Assembly: GCA_964626885.1 (NCBI GenBank)
Contig: CAZVJA010000206.1
Location: 1-9,489 of the forward strand
From: CAZVJA01 sp964626885
GTDB lineage: Bacteria; Planctomycetota; Planctomycetia; Planctomycetales; Planctomycetaceae
Length of the DNA: 9,489 nt
Direction of reading: 5' to 3'
The notes beneath the pieces were generated by a model. That model made no database searches and was not told where the DNA came from. It saw nothing but the letters and a program-made list of their open reading frames with translations. Within the stretch, counting starts at the first letter, position 1. Every line of letters begins with the position of its first letter. The translations under genes and the position numbers were made by a program. Positions 1 through 6,560 of this stretch are shown piece by piece.

Positions 1-975
1 CGGGTTGCCGCCGAACGTGCTGGCGTGCGCGCCGGGAGGCCAGTCCATGACTTCGTCTCGCGCGATGATTGCCCCCAACGGCATACCCGAGGCAACCCCC
101 TTCGCGAGACAGATAATATCCGGCTCAACCCCCCAATGCTCGACCGCGAACATCTTGCCGGTCCGCCCCATGCCGCTCTGCACTTCATCCGCCACGTACA
201 AAATTCCGTGCCGATCGGCCAGTGCCTTGAGTTGGGTGTGAAACTCCGGCGGCGGAACGATGTATCCCCCTTCCCCCTGAATCGGTTCGACGAAGATCGC
301 CGCAACTTCTTCCGGATGAACCATACGACGGAAGACATCGTGTTCGATATGCGCAATGCAGCGGGCGGCACAGTCCGCCGGTAGGTCGCTGCTCCGATAG
401 ACGTTCGGGAAATCGACGTGCGTCACGCCAGAGATGAACGGTCCGAACCCGCGCCGCTGCGTTACTTTGCTGGCGGTGAGAGAGAGCGCACCCATCGTCC
501 GGCCATGAAAGGCACCTCGAAAGGCAAGCATCTGCTTGCGGCCGGTGTGGAATCGTGCGAGTTTGAACGCCGCCTCGACAGCTTCCGTTCCCGAATTGGT
601 GAAAAACACCCGCTTCGGAGACGAGCCCGGTGCGAGAGCCGCCAGCTTGTTGGCCAGGTCGGCCTGCGGCGCATAATAGAAATCGGTCCCCGACATGTGC
701 AGCAGCTTGGCGGCCTGTGTCTGAATCGCCTGTACGACGCGCGGATGACAATGCCCCGTCGCGCACACGGCAATGCCGGCGGTGAAGTCGAGAAACAGAT
801 TCCCGTCAACGTCTTCGATGACCGCCCCTTCGCCGCGCTCAACCGCAAGAGGATAGACGCGCGTGTATGAAGGGGATGTTGCACGCTCGTCCCGGTCGAT
901 CAGCGCCTGCGCGCGCGGACCCGGCAGTGGTGTCCGCAGGTCGGGCACTTTCTTGTATCGAGAACGGTCAAGCAT
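1..975 (-). CDS. Class III PLP-dependent aminotransferase (acetylornithine/4-aminobutyrate aminotransferase family), 3' end outside window
   Basis: This is a fold-type I aminotransferase using pyridoxal phosphate to move an amino group to a 2-oxo acid, presumably cytosolic. The reading frame stays open to the window edge, so about 325 residues are visible and the C-terminal part of a family normally 420-450 residues long is missing. Class III landmarks appear in order, counting from this start: NSGTEA at 127-132 (phosphate binding), AFHGRT at 155-160 (the aromatic-His-Gly stacking on PLP), EPIQGEGG at 230-237, DEVQSG at 263-268 with the cofactor Asp263, and the Schiff-base lysine K292 in LAKGVASG. 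The N-terminal PLPGPRA stretch and the SPSYTR segment resemble the broad-specificity 'acetyl ornithine aminotransferase family' rather than classical ArgD. I chose the ATG at 975 because GGGA lies 7 nt upstream; an in-frame ATG at 981 is too close to it. The divergent neighbour is a 2-oxoadipate dioxygenase family gene, which makes 2-aminoadipate a candidate substrate. Family is certain; substrate is inferred. Confidence 0.93.
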   Translation of the reverse strand, partial: MLDRSRYKKVPDLRTPLPGPRAQALIDRDERATSPSYTRVYPLAVERGEGAVIEDVDGNLFLDFTAGIAVCATGHCHPRVVQAIQTQAAKLLHMSGTDFYYAPQADLANKLAALAPGSSPKRVFFTNSGTEAVEAAFKLARFHTGRKQMLAFRGAFHGRTMGALSLTASKVTQRRGFGPFISGVTHVDFPNVYRSSDLPADCAARCIAHIEHDVFRRMVHPEEVAAIFVEPIQGEGGYIVPPPEFHTQLKALADRHGILYVADEVQSGMGRTGKMFAVEHWGVEPDIICLAKGVASGMPLGAIIARDEVMDWPPGAHASTFGGNP

Positions 976-1092
976 GATCATTTCCCACTTTCAAAGTTGC
1001 GCTTGGCCCATGCAGAGCCGTCGGCAATCATGATTGGTCTGAAAAAGAACGCATCGTCGTGCGTCGCCGGCCGGATGGCCCAGGGGATGGGT

Positions 1093-1110
1093 TGTGACGA
1101 CTGTGACGTC
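1093..1110. repeat. Tandem 9-mer, possible operator
   Basis: TGTGACGAC at 1093-1101 is followed directly by TGTGACGTC at 1102-1110, 8 of 9 positions identical with no gap. It lies in the divergent intergenic region, about 65 bp upstream of the TATAAT of the DUF1338 gene. Tandem half-sites of this spacing are typical of some regulators, but no specific regulator is implied and chance is possible. Confidence 0.35.
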
Positions 1111-1175
1111 TTTATCTGCTCTTCCGGCTCTCGGCGCGGTCGGTGCTTCATCACGGTCGCACTGGAATCCTACGC

Positions 1176-1181
1176 TATAAT
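1176..1181 (+). promoter_or_regulatory. Putative sigma-70 -10 box for the DUF1338 gene
   Basis: There is an exact TATAAT at 1176-1181 in a GC-rich intergenic region, about 184 nt upstream of the DUF1338 start codon and in the right orientation. No good -35 hexamer sits 16-18 nt upstream (the sequence there is near CACGGT), so the call rests on the -10 alone. If correct, transcription would start near 1188 and leave a 5' leader of about 175 nt. Confidence 0.45.
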
Positions 1182-1212
1182 GTCTCTGGGGCAAGAGAAT
1201 CATCGGCTCGTC

Positions 1213-1308
1213 CGGGGCTGGCGGATTTCCCAACCCCGATCTTCCGTGGCCTGAAGAGGTTATGCATTCGATCCTCAAGGTCTGTCCCCCAGTTTTTCTG
1301 GCAGGGAC
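1213..1308 (+). other. Two consecutive hairpins in the DUF1338 5' leader
   Basis: Hairpin 1: CGGGG at 1213-1217 pairs with CCCCG at 1234-1238; after one C/A mismatch, TGG at 1219-1221 pairs with CCA at 1230-1232, closing an 8-nt loop. Hairpin 2: GTCCC-CCAG at 1284-1292 pairs with CTGG at 1298-1301 and GGGAC at 1304-1308, with a CA bulge and a TTTTT loop. Both lie between the putative TATAAT and the ribosome binding site at 1351. I do not recognise a known riboswitch class. Neither stem is followed by a U-tract, so they are not intrinsic terminators. Confidence 0.4.
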
Positions 1309-1350
1309 GACAATTCCGGCCGCGGAGTGAATCCCTGGAATCCCGAACAT

Positions 1351-1356
1351 CAGGAG
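1351..1356 (+). promoter_or_regulatory. Ribosome binding site that fixes the DUF1338 start
   Basis: CAGGAG lies 8 nt before the ATG at 1365. The open frame extends upstream to 1143, across the TATAAT and the leader hairpins, but no comparable site precedes any upstream start. This supports the shorter protein. Confidence 0.7.
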
Positions 1357-1364
1357 TCCCACGG

Positions 1365-2339
1365 ATGGCTGCAACCAACCAACTGTCGAACAGCGTGACC
1401 GGCCCTCATCAGGTGATTTCTTCCAACTCGCCGCGCGAGCATTTCTCCGCGGAGTTGTTTGACACTCTATGGGATCGCTACCGCACGCGGGTCTCGCATG
1501 TCGCCACGTACGAGCGCGTGATCCGCGACGCCGGTGCCACGTTCGTCAACGACCACATCGCATTTCGCACCCTCGCGGCGCAGCAGCCGCTCACCGGAAT
1601 TTCGAGCATCTCCCGCATCTTCGAGGCGCTCGGCTATCGATCGGCCGGCTGCTACAACTTTTCCGACAAGCACCTTTCAGCGATTCACTTTCAGCACGCG
1701 AACCCCGGCTTCCCCAAACTCTTCGTTTCGGAATTGAAGTCGTGGGAACTGAGCCCCGCGGCGCGTAAGACCATCGAGCGGATCGTGTCGACACACCGCC
1801 CGCCGGTTTCCTCCGAATTGCTCGCGACATTGGCGACCCTCGACAACGCCCCGGCCGCCGACCGATCACGACTTCTGGCCGACGTCGTTCGTGAGTTTCA
1901 CGATCTTCCCTGGGAACTCCCGGAGGCGGATGATGTCACCGCGCTCAATAAGGAAAGCCAATACGCCGCCTGGGTGATGGTCCATGGCTACAACGTCAAT
2001 CATTTCACATCGCTCATCAACTCGCACGGCGTCGATTCGCTCAGCGACATCGAGAAGACGATCGCAGCCTTGCAGCGCGCCGGCGTGCCGGTAAAGGCGG
2101 AGATTGAAGGGGAGCGCGGCTCGAAGCTCCGCCAAAGCGCCACCGAAGCGGTGGTGATCGACGTTGCCGTGCGGCGCGGCGGCAAGCCGGAGCAGATGCC
2201 CTGGACGTACGCGTACTTCGAGCTGGCGGAGCGGGGAGACATCACCGACCCGCAAACCGGCGAGCGCACGCGCTTCGAGGGATTCCTCGGCCCGCAGGCG
2301 ACGCAGCTCTTCGAGATGACGCGGGTCAAGTCAAAGTAA
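1365..2339 (+). CDS. DUF1338 protein, 2-oxoadipate dioxygenase/decarboxylase family (HglS/YdcJ-like)
   Basis: This 324-residue protein belongs to the DUF1338 family. The characterised member, HglS of Pseudomonas putida, is an Fe(II) enzyme converting 2-oxoadipate plus O2 to D-2-hydroxyglutarate and CO2 in lysine catabolism. The metal-ligand pattern is complete: H64 in DHIAFRT, with R68 four residues later (matching the HglS His70/Arg74 spacing), H213 in NVNHFTS, and E286 in YFELAERG, which should be the third ligand. The C-terminal GFLGPQATQLFEMT is also family-like. At 324 residues it is clearly shorter than the roughly 450-residue HglS, so it is a compact form. No signal peptide is seen; it should be cytosolic. 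The ATG at 1365 is chosen because CAGGAG at 1351-1356 sits 8 nt upstream; the frame is open further upstream without a credible start. The divergent class III aminotransferase would supply the 2-oxo acid. Family is near certain; exact substrate is inferred. Confidence 0.9.
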   Translation: MAATNQLSNSVTGPHQVISSNSPREHFSAELFDTLWDRYRTRVSHVATYERVIRDAGATFVNDHIAFRTLAAQQPLTGISSISRIFEALGYRSAGCYNFSDKHLSAIHFQHANPGFPKLFVSELKSWELSPAARKTIERIVSTHRPPVSSELLATLATLDNAPAADRSRLLADVVREFHDLPWELPEADDVTALNKESQYAAWVMVHGYNVNHFTSLINSHGVDSLSDIEKTIAALQRAGVPVKAEIEGERGSKLRQSATEAVVIDVAVRRGGKPEQMPWTYAYFELAERGDITDPQTGERTRFEGFLGPQATQLFEMTRVKSK

Positions 2340-2341
2340 AA

Positions 2342-3793
2342 TCAGGCAATGATCTCACGGATCACATGCCCATGCACGTCGGTCAACCGGCGATCGATGC
2401 CGTTGTGGCGAACGGTCAGCTTCTCGTGGTCGATGCCGAGCAGGTGCAGAATCGTCGCGTGGATGTCGTAGCAATACGACGGCTTATCCACCGCTTTGTA
2501 CGACCATTCATCGGTCGCGCCGTAGCTGACGCCCCCTTTGATCCCTCCGCCGGCCAGCCAGTTCGTGAAGCCAAACGGATTGTGATCCCGCCCCTTGCTC
2601 CCCTGTGAGCAGGGCATGCGACCGAACTCGGTGGTCCAGAGAATGATCGTGTCGTCGAACAGGCCGCGCTGCTTCAAATCTTTGATGAACGCCGCACACG
2701 ATTGATCCATCCCGCGTCCCAGTTCGCCGTGATCCTTCGCGATGTCTTCATGCGAATCCCAGTTGCGGCGAGGAAAGCCGTTATCGGCTCCGCTCCAGAC
2801 CTGCAGGAATCGCACTCCCCGCTCGAGCAGTCGCCGCGCAACGAGACAGTTCCTCCCGAAGTCCTCCGTCACTTTGTCGTCGAGACCGTAAGCGGTCTTT
2901 ACCGGAGCCGGCTCGTTGGAGAGATCGAGTGCTTCCGGTGCGCTCAGTTGAAGTTTCGCCGCCATTTCATAAGAACGAATACGGGCTTCCAGCTGAGAGT
3001 CGCCGGCGCGTCGTTCGAGATGCCGCTCGTTCAGTCGTCGCAGGAGTTCCTGGCTATCCCGCTCCGATTCCTTCGTGACGGTCCCTTCCGGCGGAAAGAG
3101 ATCGGCAATGGGGTTGGGCGCACCGGGGCGGATCATCGTCCCCTGATGTGCGGCGGGAAGGAACCCGGCCGACCAGTTCTGCGGACCGTTGGGGGCGAAG
3201 CCGCGCGCGTCGGGGAGTACCACAAACGTCGGCAGGTTTTCGTTCAGGCTGCCGAGGGCGTAGCTGACCCACGCTCCGGCGGCGGGAAAGCCGGGGAGCA
3301 CGAAGCCGGTTGCCTGCATGAAGGTGGCCGGTCCGTGGACGTTCGATTTTGAGATCATCGAATGCACAAAGGCCATGTCGTCGACGCAGCCGCCCAAGTG
3401 CGGCACGAGGTCGCTCATCCACTTCCCACACTCGCCGTACTGCTTCCAGCCCCACGGTGACTTGAAAACCTTGCCGGGGTCCGACTGGAACAATTCGACC
3501 TTCTCGCCTGGGTCCCACTGCTCGCCGTTCTTCTTCTCCAACAGCGGCTTGTAGTCGAACATGTCGCACTGGCTGGCCGCTCCCGACATGTAAAACTGCA
3601 CGACTCGTTTCGCCCGCGCCTTGTGATGCAGGCCGCCGTTAAACTCCGGCCGCGGCTTCGGGCCGGCATCGGCGAGCAATCGTTCATTGCCCAGCAGATG
3701 CGCGAGCGCGATCCCGCCCAACCCCCCGCCGGCGCGCCACAGGAATTCACGGCGGGAAGCGTTTATGATCGACGGAAAATACACTTCAGTCAT
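2342..3793 (-). CDS. DUF1501 protein with Tat signal (alkaline phosphatase/sulfatase-like fold)
   Basis: This 483-residue exported protein belongs to the DUF1501 family, which resembles the alkaline phosphatase/sulfatase superfamily and is greatly expanded in planctomycetes, usually next to a PSCyt1/DUF1549/DUF1553 gene. Its biochemical activity is not established. A twin-arginine signal is visible: SRREFLW at 13-19 followed by a Gly/Ala/Leu-rich stretch to about residue 34. Family motifs are RVVQFYMSG (63-71), NVHGPATFM (151-159), NWDSHEDI (344-351), ILWTTEFGRMP (384-394) and GRDHNPFGFT (401-410). The Asp/His-rich motifs are metal-site candidates. I chose the ATG at 3793. The frame runs 45 codons further upstream to 3928, but that extension crosses a palindromic repeat and would put the Tat motif deep inside the protein. 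It lies downstream of, and is probably cotranscribed with, the DUF1549/DUF1553 gene. Its stop codon is 2 nt from that of the convergent DUF1338 gene. Confidence 0.93.
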   Translation of the reverse strand: MTEVYFPSIINASRREFLWRAGGGLGGIALAHLLGNERLLADAGPKPRPEFNGGLHHKARAKRVVQFYMSGAASQCDMFDYKPLLEKKNGEQWDPGEKVELFQSDPGKVFKSPWGWKQYGECGKWMSDLVPHLGGCVDDMAFVHSMISKSNVHGPATFMQATGFVLPGFPAAGAWVSYALGSLNENLPTFVVLPDARGFAPNGPQNWSAGFLPAAHQGTMIRPGAPNPIADLFPPEGTVTKESERDSQELLRRLNERHLERRAGDSQLEARIRSYEMAAKLQLSAPEALDLSNEPAPVKTAYGLDDKVTEDFGRNCLVARRLLERGVRFLQVWSGADNGFPRRNWDSHEDIAKDHGELGRGMDQSCAAFIKDLKQRGLFDDTIILWTTEFGRMPCSQGSKGRDHNPFGFTNWLAGGGIKGGVSYGATDEWSYKAVDKPSYCYDIHATILHLLGIDHEKLTVRHNGIDRRLTDVHGHVIREIIA

Positions 3794-3800
3794 TGGATGT

Positions 3801-3848
3801 CTTTCTCCCCTCTCCCCTTGCGGGAGAGGGGTTGGGGGTGAGGGGTGG
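3801..3848. repeat. REP-like palindromic element in the DUF1501 leader
   Basis: CCCCTCTCCC at 3807-3816 and GGGAGAGGGG at 3822-3831 form a perfect 10-bp stem with a 5-nt loop (CTTGC), followed by a G-rich tail (GTTGGGGGTGAGGGGT) to about 3846. Read on the minus strand it encodes SPPTPLPQGERG, a peptide often seen in spurious N-terminal extensions in many bacterial genomes, because this element is dispersed. Here it fills part of the 131-nt gap between the two minus-strand genes. Its purine-rich arm (minus-strand GGGGAG, 3805-3810) lies 11 nt upstream of the DUF1501 ATG. Confidence 0.8.
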
Positions 3849-3924
3849 ATTTGGCATTTCCACAGTCTTGGACAAGTTCGACACGAAATCACGAACTCTA
3901 CGCCAAGCCAACCGTTCGCCCCCC

Positions 3925-6336
3925 TCAATCCACAAACACAAACTCATTCATATTGAAGATCACACGGCAAACCTGTTCCAGGCCGTGTTTCTTTTCGTAT
4001 TCGAGTAAGGCGTTACGCTCATCGGCGGTCGGATCGCGGCCGAGTGCCAAACGGAACGCCTTGTCAATTTGCGCGGCCGCATCGGAATTCTGCTCCCGCA
4101 ACCGCGCCGCGAAATGTTCCGCCTGGCGGACCATGAATCGGTTGTTCAACAGGGCGAGCGCCTGCAAGGCGGTAATGGTCGTGTTCCTTGCCGCCACGAT
4201 CTGCGACGGGTCCGCACAGTCGAGACAGTCCATGAACGGGTCGGGAACCGAGCGGACGATGAACCGGTAGACGGTCCGCCGCAATGAACGGGGATCATCA
4301 ACGTTGTGCTGATCGTAGTGGTAGTGGGGAGAATGGTCATCGACGAATCCGAACAAGTCATAGCCGGGCCCGTACATCGAACTGTCGAACTTGCCGGTCA
4401 CGGCGAGTACCGTATCGCGGATCGCTTCCGCTTCGAGCCGCCGCCGGTTCATCCGCCATAGGAAACGGTTGTCGGCGTCAATCTTCGCCTGCGCGTCGAG
4501 CGAAGCGGATTGCTGCCGATAAACGCTGCTCGTCACCATCAGCCGGTGCAGATTCTTGAGAGTTCGGTCGCCGTCGCGGAAATTCACTGCCAACCAGTCG
4601 AGCAGTTCGGAATGCGTCGGGCGGGTTCCCATACGGCCGAAATCATTCGGCGAATCGACAATTCCCCGGCCGAAATGATAATGCCAGACCCGATTGACAA
4701 TGGACCGCCAGGTCAGCGGGTTTTTCTCGTCGACGATCCACCGGGCCAACGCCGCGCGCCGCGCACCTTCATCCTCCGGGTTCGCTAAATCAAACGGCGA
4801 GGTCAGTTGCTTCACACAGGCGACCGCACCCGGCACCGCCGGATCTCCCGGTGCCTTCACACTGCCGCGGTTGAGCAGATGGATCATTCGCGGCTTTCCC
4901 CCCGGTGCGGGAGTGAACGATCCCTGCGGCTTGAAGTTGGGCGCCGCGGCATACACGGTCTGCTCGGGAGGCAGCTTCGCCAACTGCGCAGTCACTTCCC
5001 CAATCGTGGCGTCAATCTTCGCGAGTTCGCCGTCGCGTGTTTGTTCCTTCGTCTTCGGCTCGCCGGTCGTTACTGGTTTCTCAGCTGACGAGCCGGGGTT
5101 CTTTGCCTGCTCGGCTTGCTTCTTGATTTCTTCTTGGATCGCGCGCTTCTTCGCTTCGAGCGACTGCCGCTGCTCGGTGAGTTCCCGACGTCGCTGCGCC
5201 GTTTGCGGATCATCGATTGATCGGCTGGCTCGTTCGACCCCCGCGAAGACCGCTTGCAACCCGTAATAGTCGGCCTGCGTGATCGGGTCGAACTTGTGAT
5301 TGTGACACCGCGCACATTGGACCGTCAGGCTGGTGAAGGCTGACATCGCATTGGTCACCATGTCGTCCCGGTCGAGCACTCGCGTGATCTGCTTATCGAC
5401 CGTCCCTTCGCGGAGCTCGACCTGCCCGACGAAATCCCACGGGCCCGCCACGATGAACCCCGTCGCAACCGTCCCATCCGGTGTGCCCGGTTCGAGAATG
5501 TCCCCCGCCAATTGCTCGGTGACGAACTTGTCGTACGGCTTGTCGTTGTTGAACGCACGAATCACATAATCGCGATAGGGCCAGGAGTCGGAGCGGCGCT
5601 TGTCCTTGTCGTAGCCATGCGTTTCGCCATAATGCGCGACGTCCAGCCAGTGCCGCGCCCATCGCTCCCCATAATGCGGCGAAGCGAGCAGCCGATCGAC
5701 AAGTTGCTCGTACGCATCCGCGCGCGGATCATTCTCGAACGCTTCAATCTCTGCCGGTGTCGGCGGCAGGCCGAGCAGATCGAACGACAACCTCCGGATG
5801 AGCGTGCGGCGATCGGCCTCCGGCGACGGGACCAAACCTTTTTCCCGTAACTTTGCAAGAACGAAAACGTCAATCGGATTCCGGACGCGGGCCGCATCAG
5901 CCGTTTCCAGCTTTGGGAGAGCTGGCCGGACGATCGACTTCAGCGACCACCAGTCGTCCCGGCGCTCTTTGAGAACCAGCTTCTCGGGCCATGCCGCACC
6001 CTCGGCGATCCACTTGCGAAGGTCGGCAATCTGTTCGGCCGACAGCGGATCGCCGTCTTTCGGCATCTCGGGCTCTTTGCCGGTCACTGCATCGATCAGC
6101 CGGCTTTCGTCCGGCTTCCCGGCCACAATCACTTCGCCGCTGTCGCCGCCGGCGAAGAACGCTTTCCGCTCGGCGAGATTCAAGCCCCCCTTCGGCTCGG
6201 CCCCTTGATGGCAGTGCACACAATGCCGTTCGAAGATCGGCGCCACCCGCTCGACAAAGAACCGCTCATCGGCGCGCGCTGCGGTTGCGAGCAGTGTGAC
6301 AAAAACAATTAGTGAAAAACCCGTGCGCGTGGTCAT
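3925..6336 (-). CDS. Secreted PSCyt1/DUF1549/DUF1553 planctomycete cytochrome-type protein
   Basis: This 803-residue protein has the typical planctomycete three-part layout. A Sec signal peptide covers about residues 1-22 (GFSLIVFVTLLATAARA, probable cleavage after ARA). PSCyt1, a cytochrome c-like domain, follows with haem motif CVHCH at 39-43 and MPKDGDPLS as the likely distal-Met region. DUF1549 spans about 140-370 (RRLSFDLLGLPPTP, YGERWARHWLDVAHYGE) and ends in a second CxxCH, CARCHNHKFDP, at 341-345. A charged, coiled-coil-like insert spans about 378-455. DUF1553 spans about 515-795 (NPLTWRSIVNRVWHYHFGRGIV, TALQALALLNN). The molecular role of this family is unproven; electron transfer or polysaccharide processing with the DUF1501 partner is commonly suspected. 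The ATG at 6336 gives a clean signal peptide; an in-frame ATG at 6372 adds 12 residues and has GGAA 9 nt upstream, so it cannot be excluded. The first gene of a probable two-gene operon with DUF1501. Confidence 0.93.
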   Translation of the reverse strand: MTTRTGFSLIVFVTLLATAARADERFFVERVAPIFERHCVHCHQGAEPKGGLNLAERKAFFAGGDSGEVIVAGKPDESRLIDAVTGKEPEMPKDGDPLSAEQIADLRKWIAEGAAWPEKLVLKERRDDWWSLKSIVRPALPKLETADAARVRNPIDVFVLAKLREKGLVPSPEADRRTLIRRLSFDLLGLPPTPAEIEAFENDPRADAYEQLVDRLLASPHYGERWARHWLDVAHYGETHGYDKDKRRSDSWPYRDYVIRAFNNDKPYDKFVTEQLAGDILEPGTPDGTVATGFIVAGPWDFVGQVELREGTVDKQITRVLDRDDMVTNAMSAFTSLTVQCARCHNHKFDPITQADYYGLQAVFAGVERASRSIDDPQTAQRRRELTEQRQSLEAKKRAIQEEIKKQAEQAKNPGSSAEKPVTTGEPKTKEQTRDGELAKIDATIGEVTAQLAKLPPEQTVYAAAPNFKPQGSFTPAPGGKPRMIHLLNRGSVKAPGDPAVPGAVACVKQLTSPFDLANPEDEGARRAALARWIVDEKNPLTWRSIVNRVWHYHFGRGIVDSPNDFGRMGTRPTHSELLDWLAVNFRDGDRTLKNLHRLMVTSSVYRQQSASLDAQAKIDADNRFLWRMNRRRLEAEAIRDTVLAVTGKFDSSMYGPGYDLFGFVDDHSPHYHYDQHNVDDPRSLRRTVYRFIVRSVPDPFMDCLDCADPSQIVAARNTTITALQALALLNNRFMVRQAEHFAARLREQNSDAAAQIDKAFRLALGRDPTADERNALLEYEKKHGLEQVCRVIFNMNEFVFVD

Positions 6337-6560
6337 GACTCGCCAGTTGATTGGAAAACCGAGACGATGCACTCGATTTCCATTCTAACGGTCAGGAACC
6401 GGAAGGCTCCAGACTGCACCCCCCGCAAATCGCAAAGTCTTTTTCATTGCCATTGCCGCCATTCGGCCCGGTATACTGATTTGCGTTCGTCGAGCGATTG
6501 TTCGGAGCAGCGTATTGCAACGGCATTTCGGATCATATTTCGGTCGAGAGGAATCGCGTT
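6337..6560. promoter_or_regulatory. Divergent control region between the DUF1553-type gene and the PQQ dehydrogenase fusion
   Basis: These 224 nt separate two divergently transcribed genes for exported proteins with c-type haem motifs. I see no gene. On the plus strand, TATACT at 6472-6477 is a good -10 candidate. On the minus strand, TAGAAT (complement of 6382-6387) could be a -10 for the DUF1549/DUF1553 gene, with no clear -35; if it is real, the short ATG at 6336 is the better start. Confidence 0.5.
6447..6477 (+). promoter_or_regulatory. Putative promoter of the PQQ dehydrogenase-cytochrome gene
   Basis: TTGCCA at 6447-6452 and TATACT at 6472-6477 resemble sigma-70 boxes, separated by 19 nt, slightly longer than optimal. 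Transcription would begin near 6484, giving a leader of about 77 nt before the ATG at 6561. Read by eye only. Confidence 0.35.

Larger units (their letters stand above)
976..1364. promoter_or_regulatory. Divergent intergenic control region between the aminotransferase and DUF1338 genes
   Basis: This stretch of about 390 nt has no convincing gene. It separates two divergently transcribed genes and should hold promoters for both. The plus-strand side contains a perfect TATAAT, two leader hairpins and a good Shine-Dalgarno. A tandem 9-mer lies between the two start codons. I could not identify a convincing promoter for the minus-strand aminotransferase. Short open frames here have no recognisable domain, no good ribosome binding site and no family-like composition. 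Confidence 0.6.

Noticed and set aside
185..884. Open minus-strand frames at 185-766 and 462-884
   Set aside because: They are alternative frames of the aminotransferase gene. The true frame is open from 981 to the window edge and carries the PLP motifs; these have no family-like sequence.
1284..1308. Leader hairpin as an intrinsic terminator or attenuator
   Set aside because: The T5 run is in the loop and no U-tract follows the stem.
1143..1364. Longer N-terminus for the DUF1338 protein
   Set aside because: The 74 extra codons cross a perfect TATAAT and two hairpins and do not resemble the family; a good CAGGAG sits before the ATG at 1365.
997..1374. Small open frames in the divergent intergenic region (997-1254 plus, 991-1374 minus)
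   Set aside because: No domain, no convincing ribosome binding site, and they overlap the promoter and leader structures. GC-rich DNA commonly has such open frames.
2702..3352. 216-codon plus-strand frame opposite DUF1501
   Set aside because: It is antisense to clearly conserved DUF1501 motifs and has no recognisable domain.
3794..3928. Upstream extension of the DUF1501 protein
   Set aside because: It encodes the repeat-derived SPPTPLPQGERG peptide and would bury the Tat motif about 58 residues in.
4694..5266. 190-codon plus-strand frame opposite the DUF1549/DUF1553 gene
   Set aside because: Its Ser/Cys/Ala-rich composition mirrors the opposite strand's Lys/Glu-rich insert; no independent coding evidence.
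6498..6560. 21-codon N-terminal extension of the PQQ dehydrogenase fusion
   Set aside because: It removes the clean signal peptide from the N-terminus; the ATG at 6561 has GAGAGGAA at good spacing.
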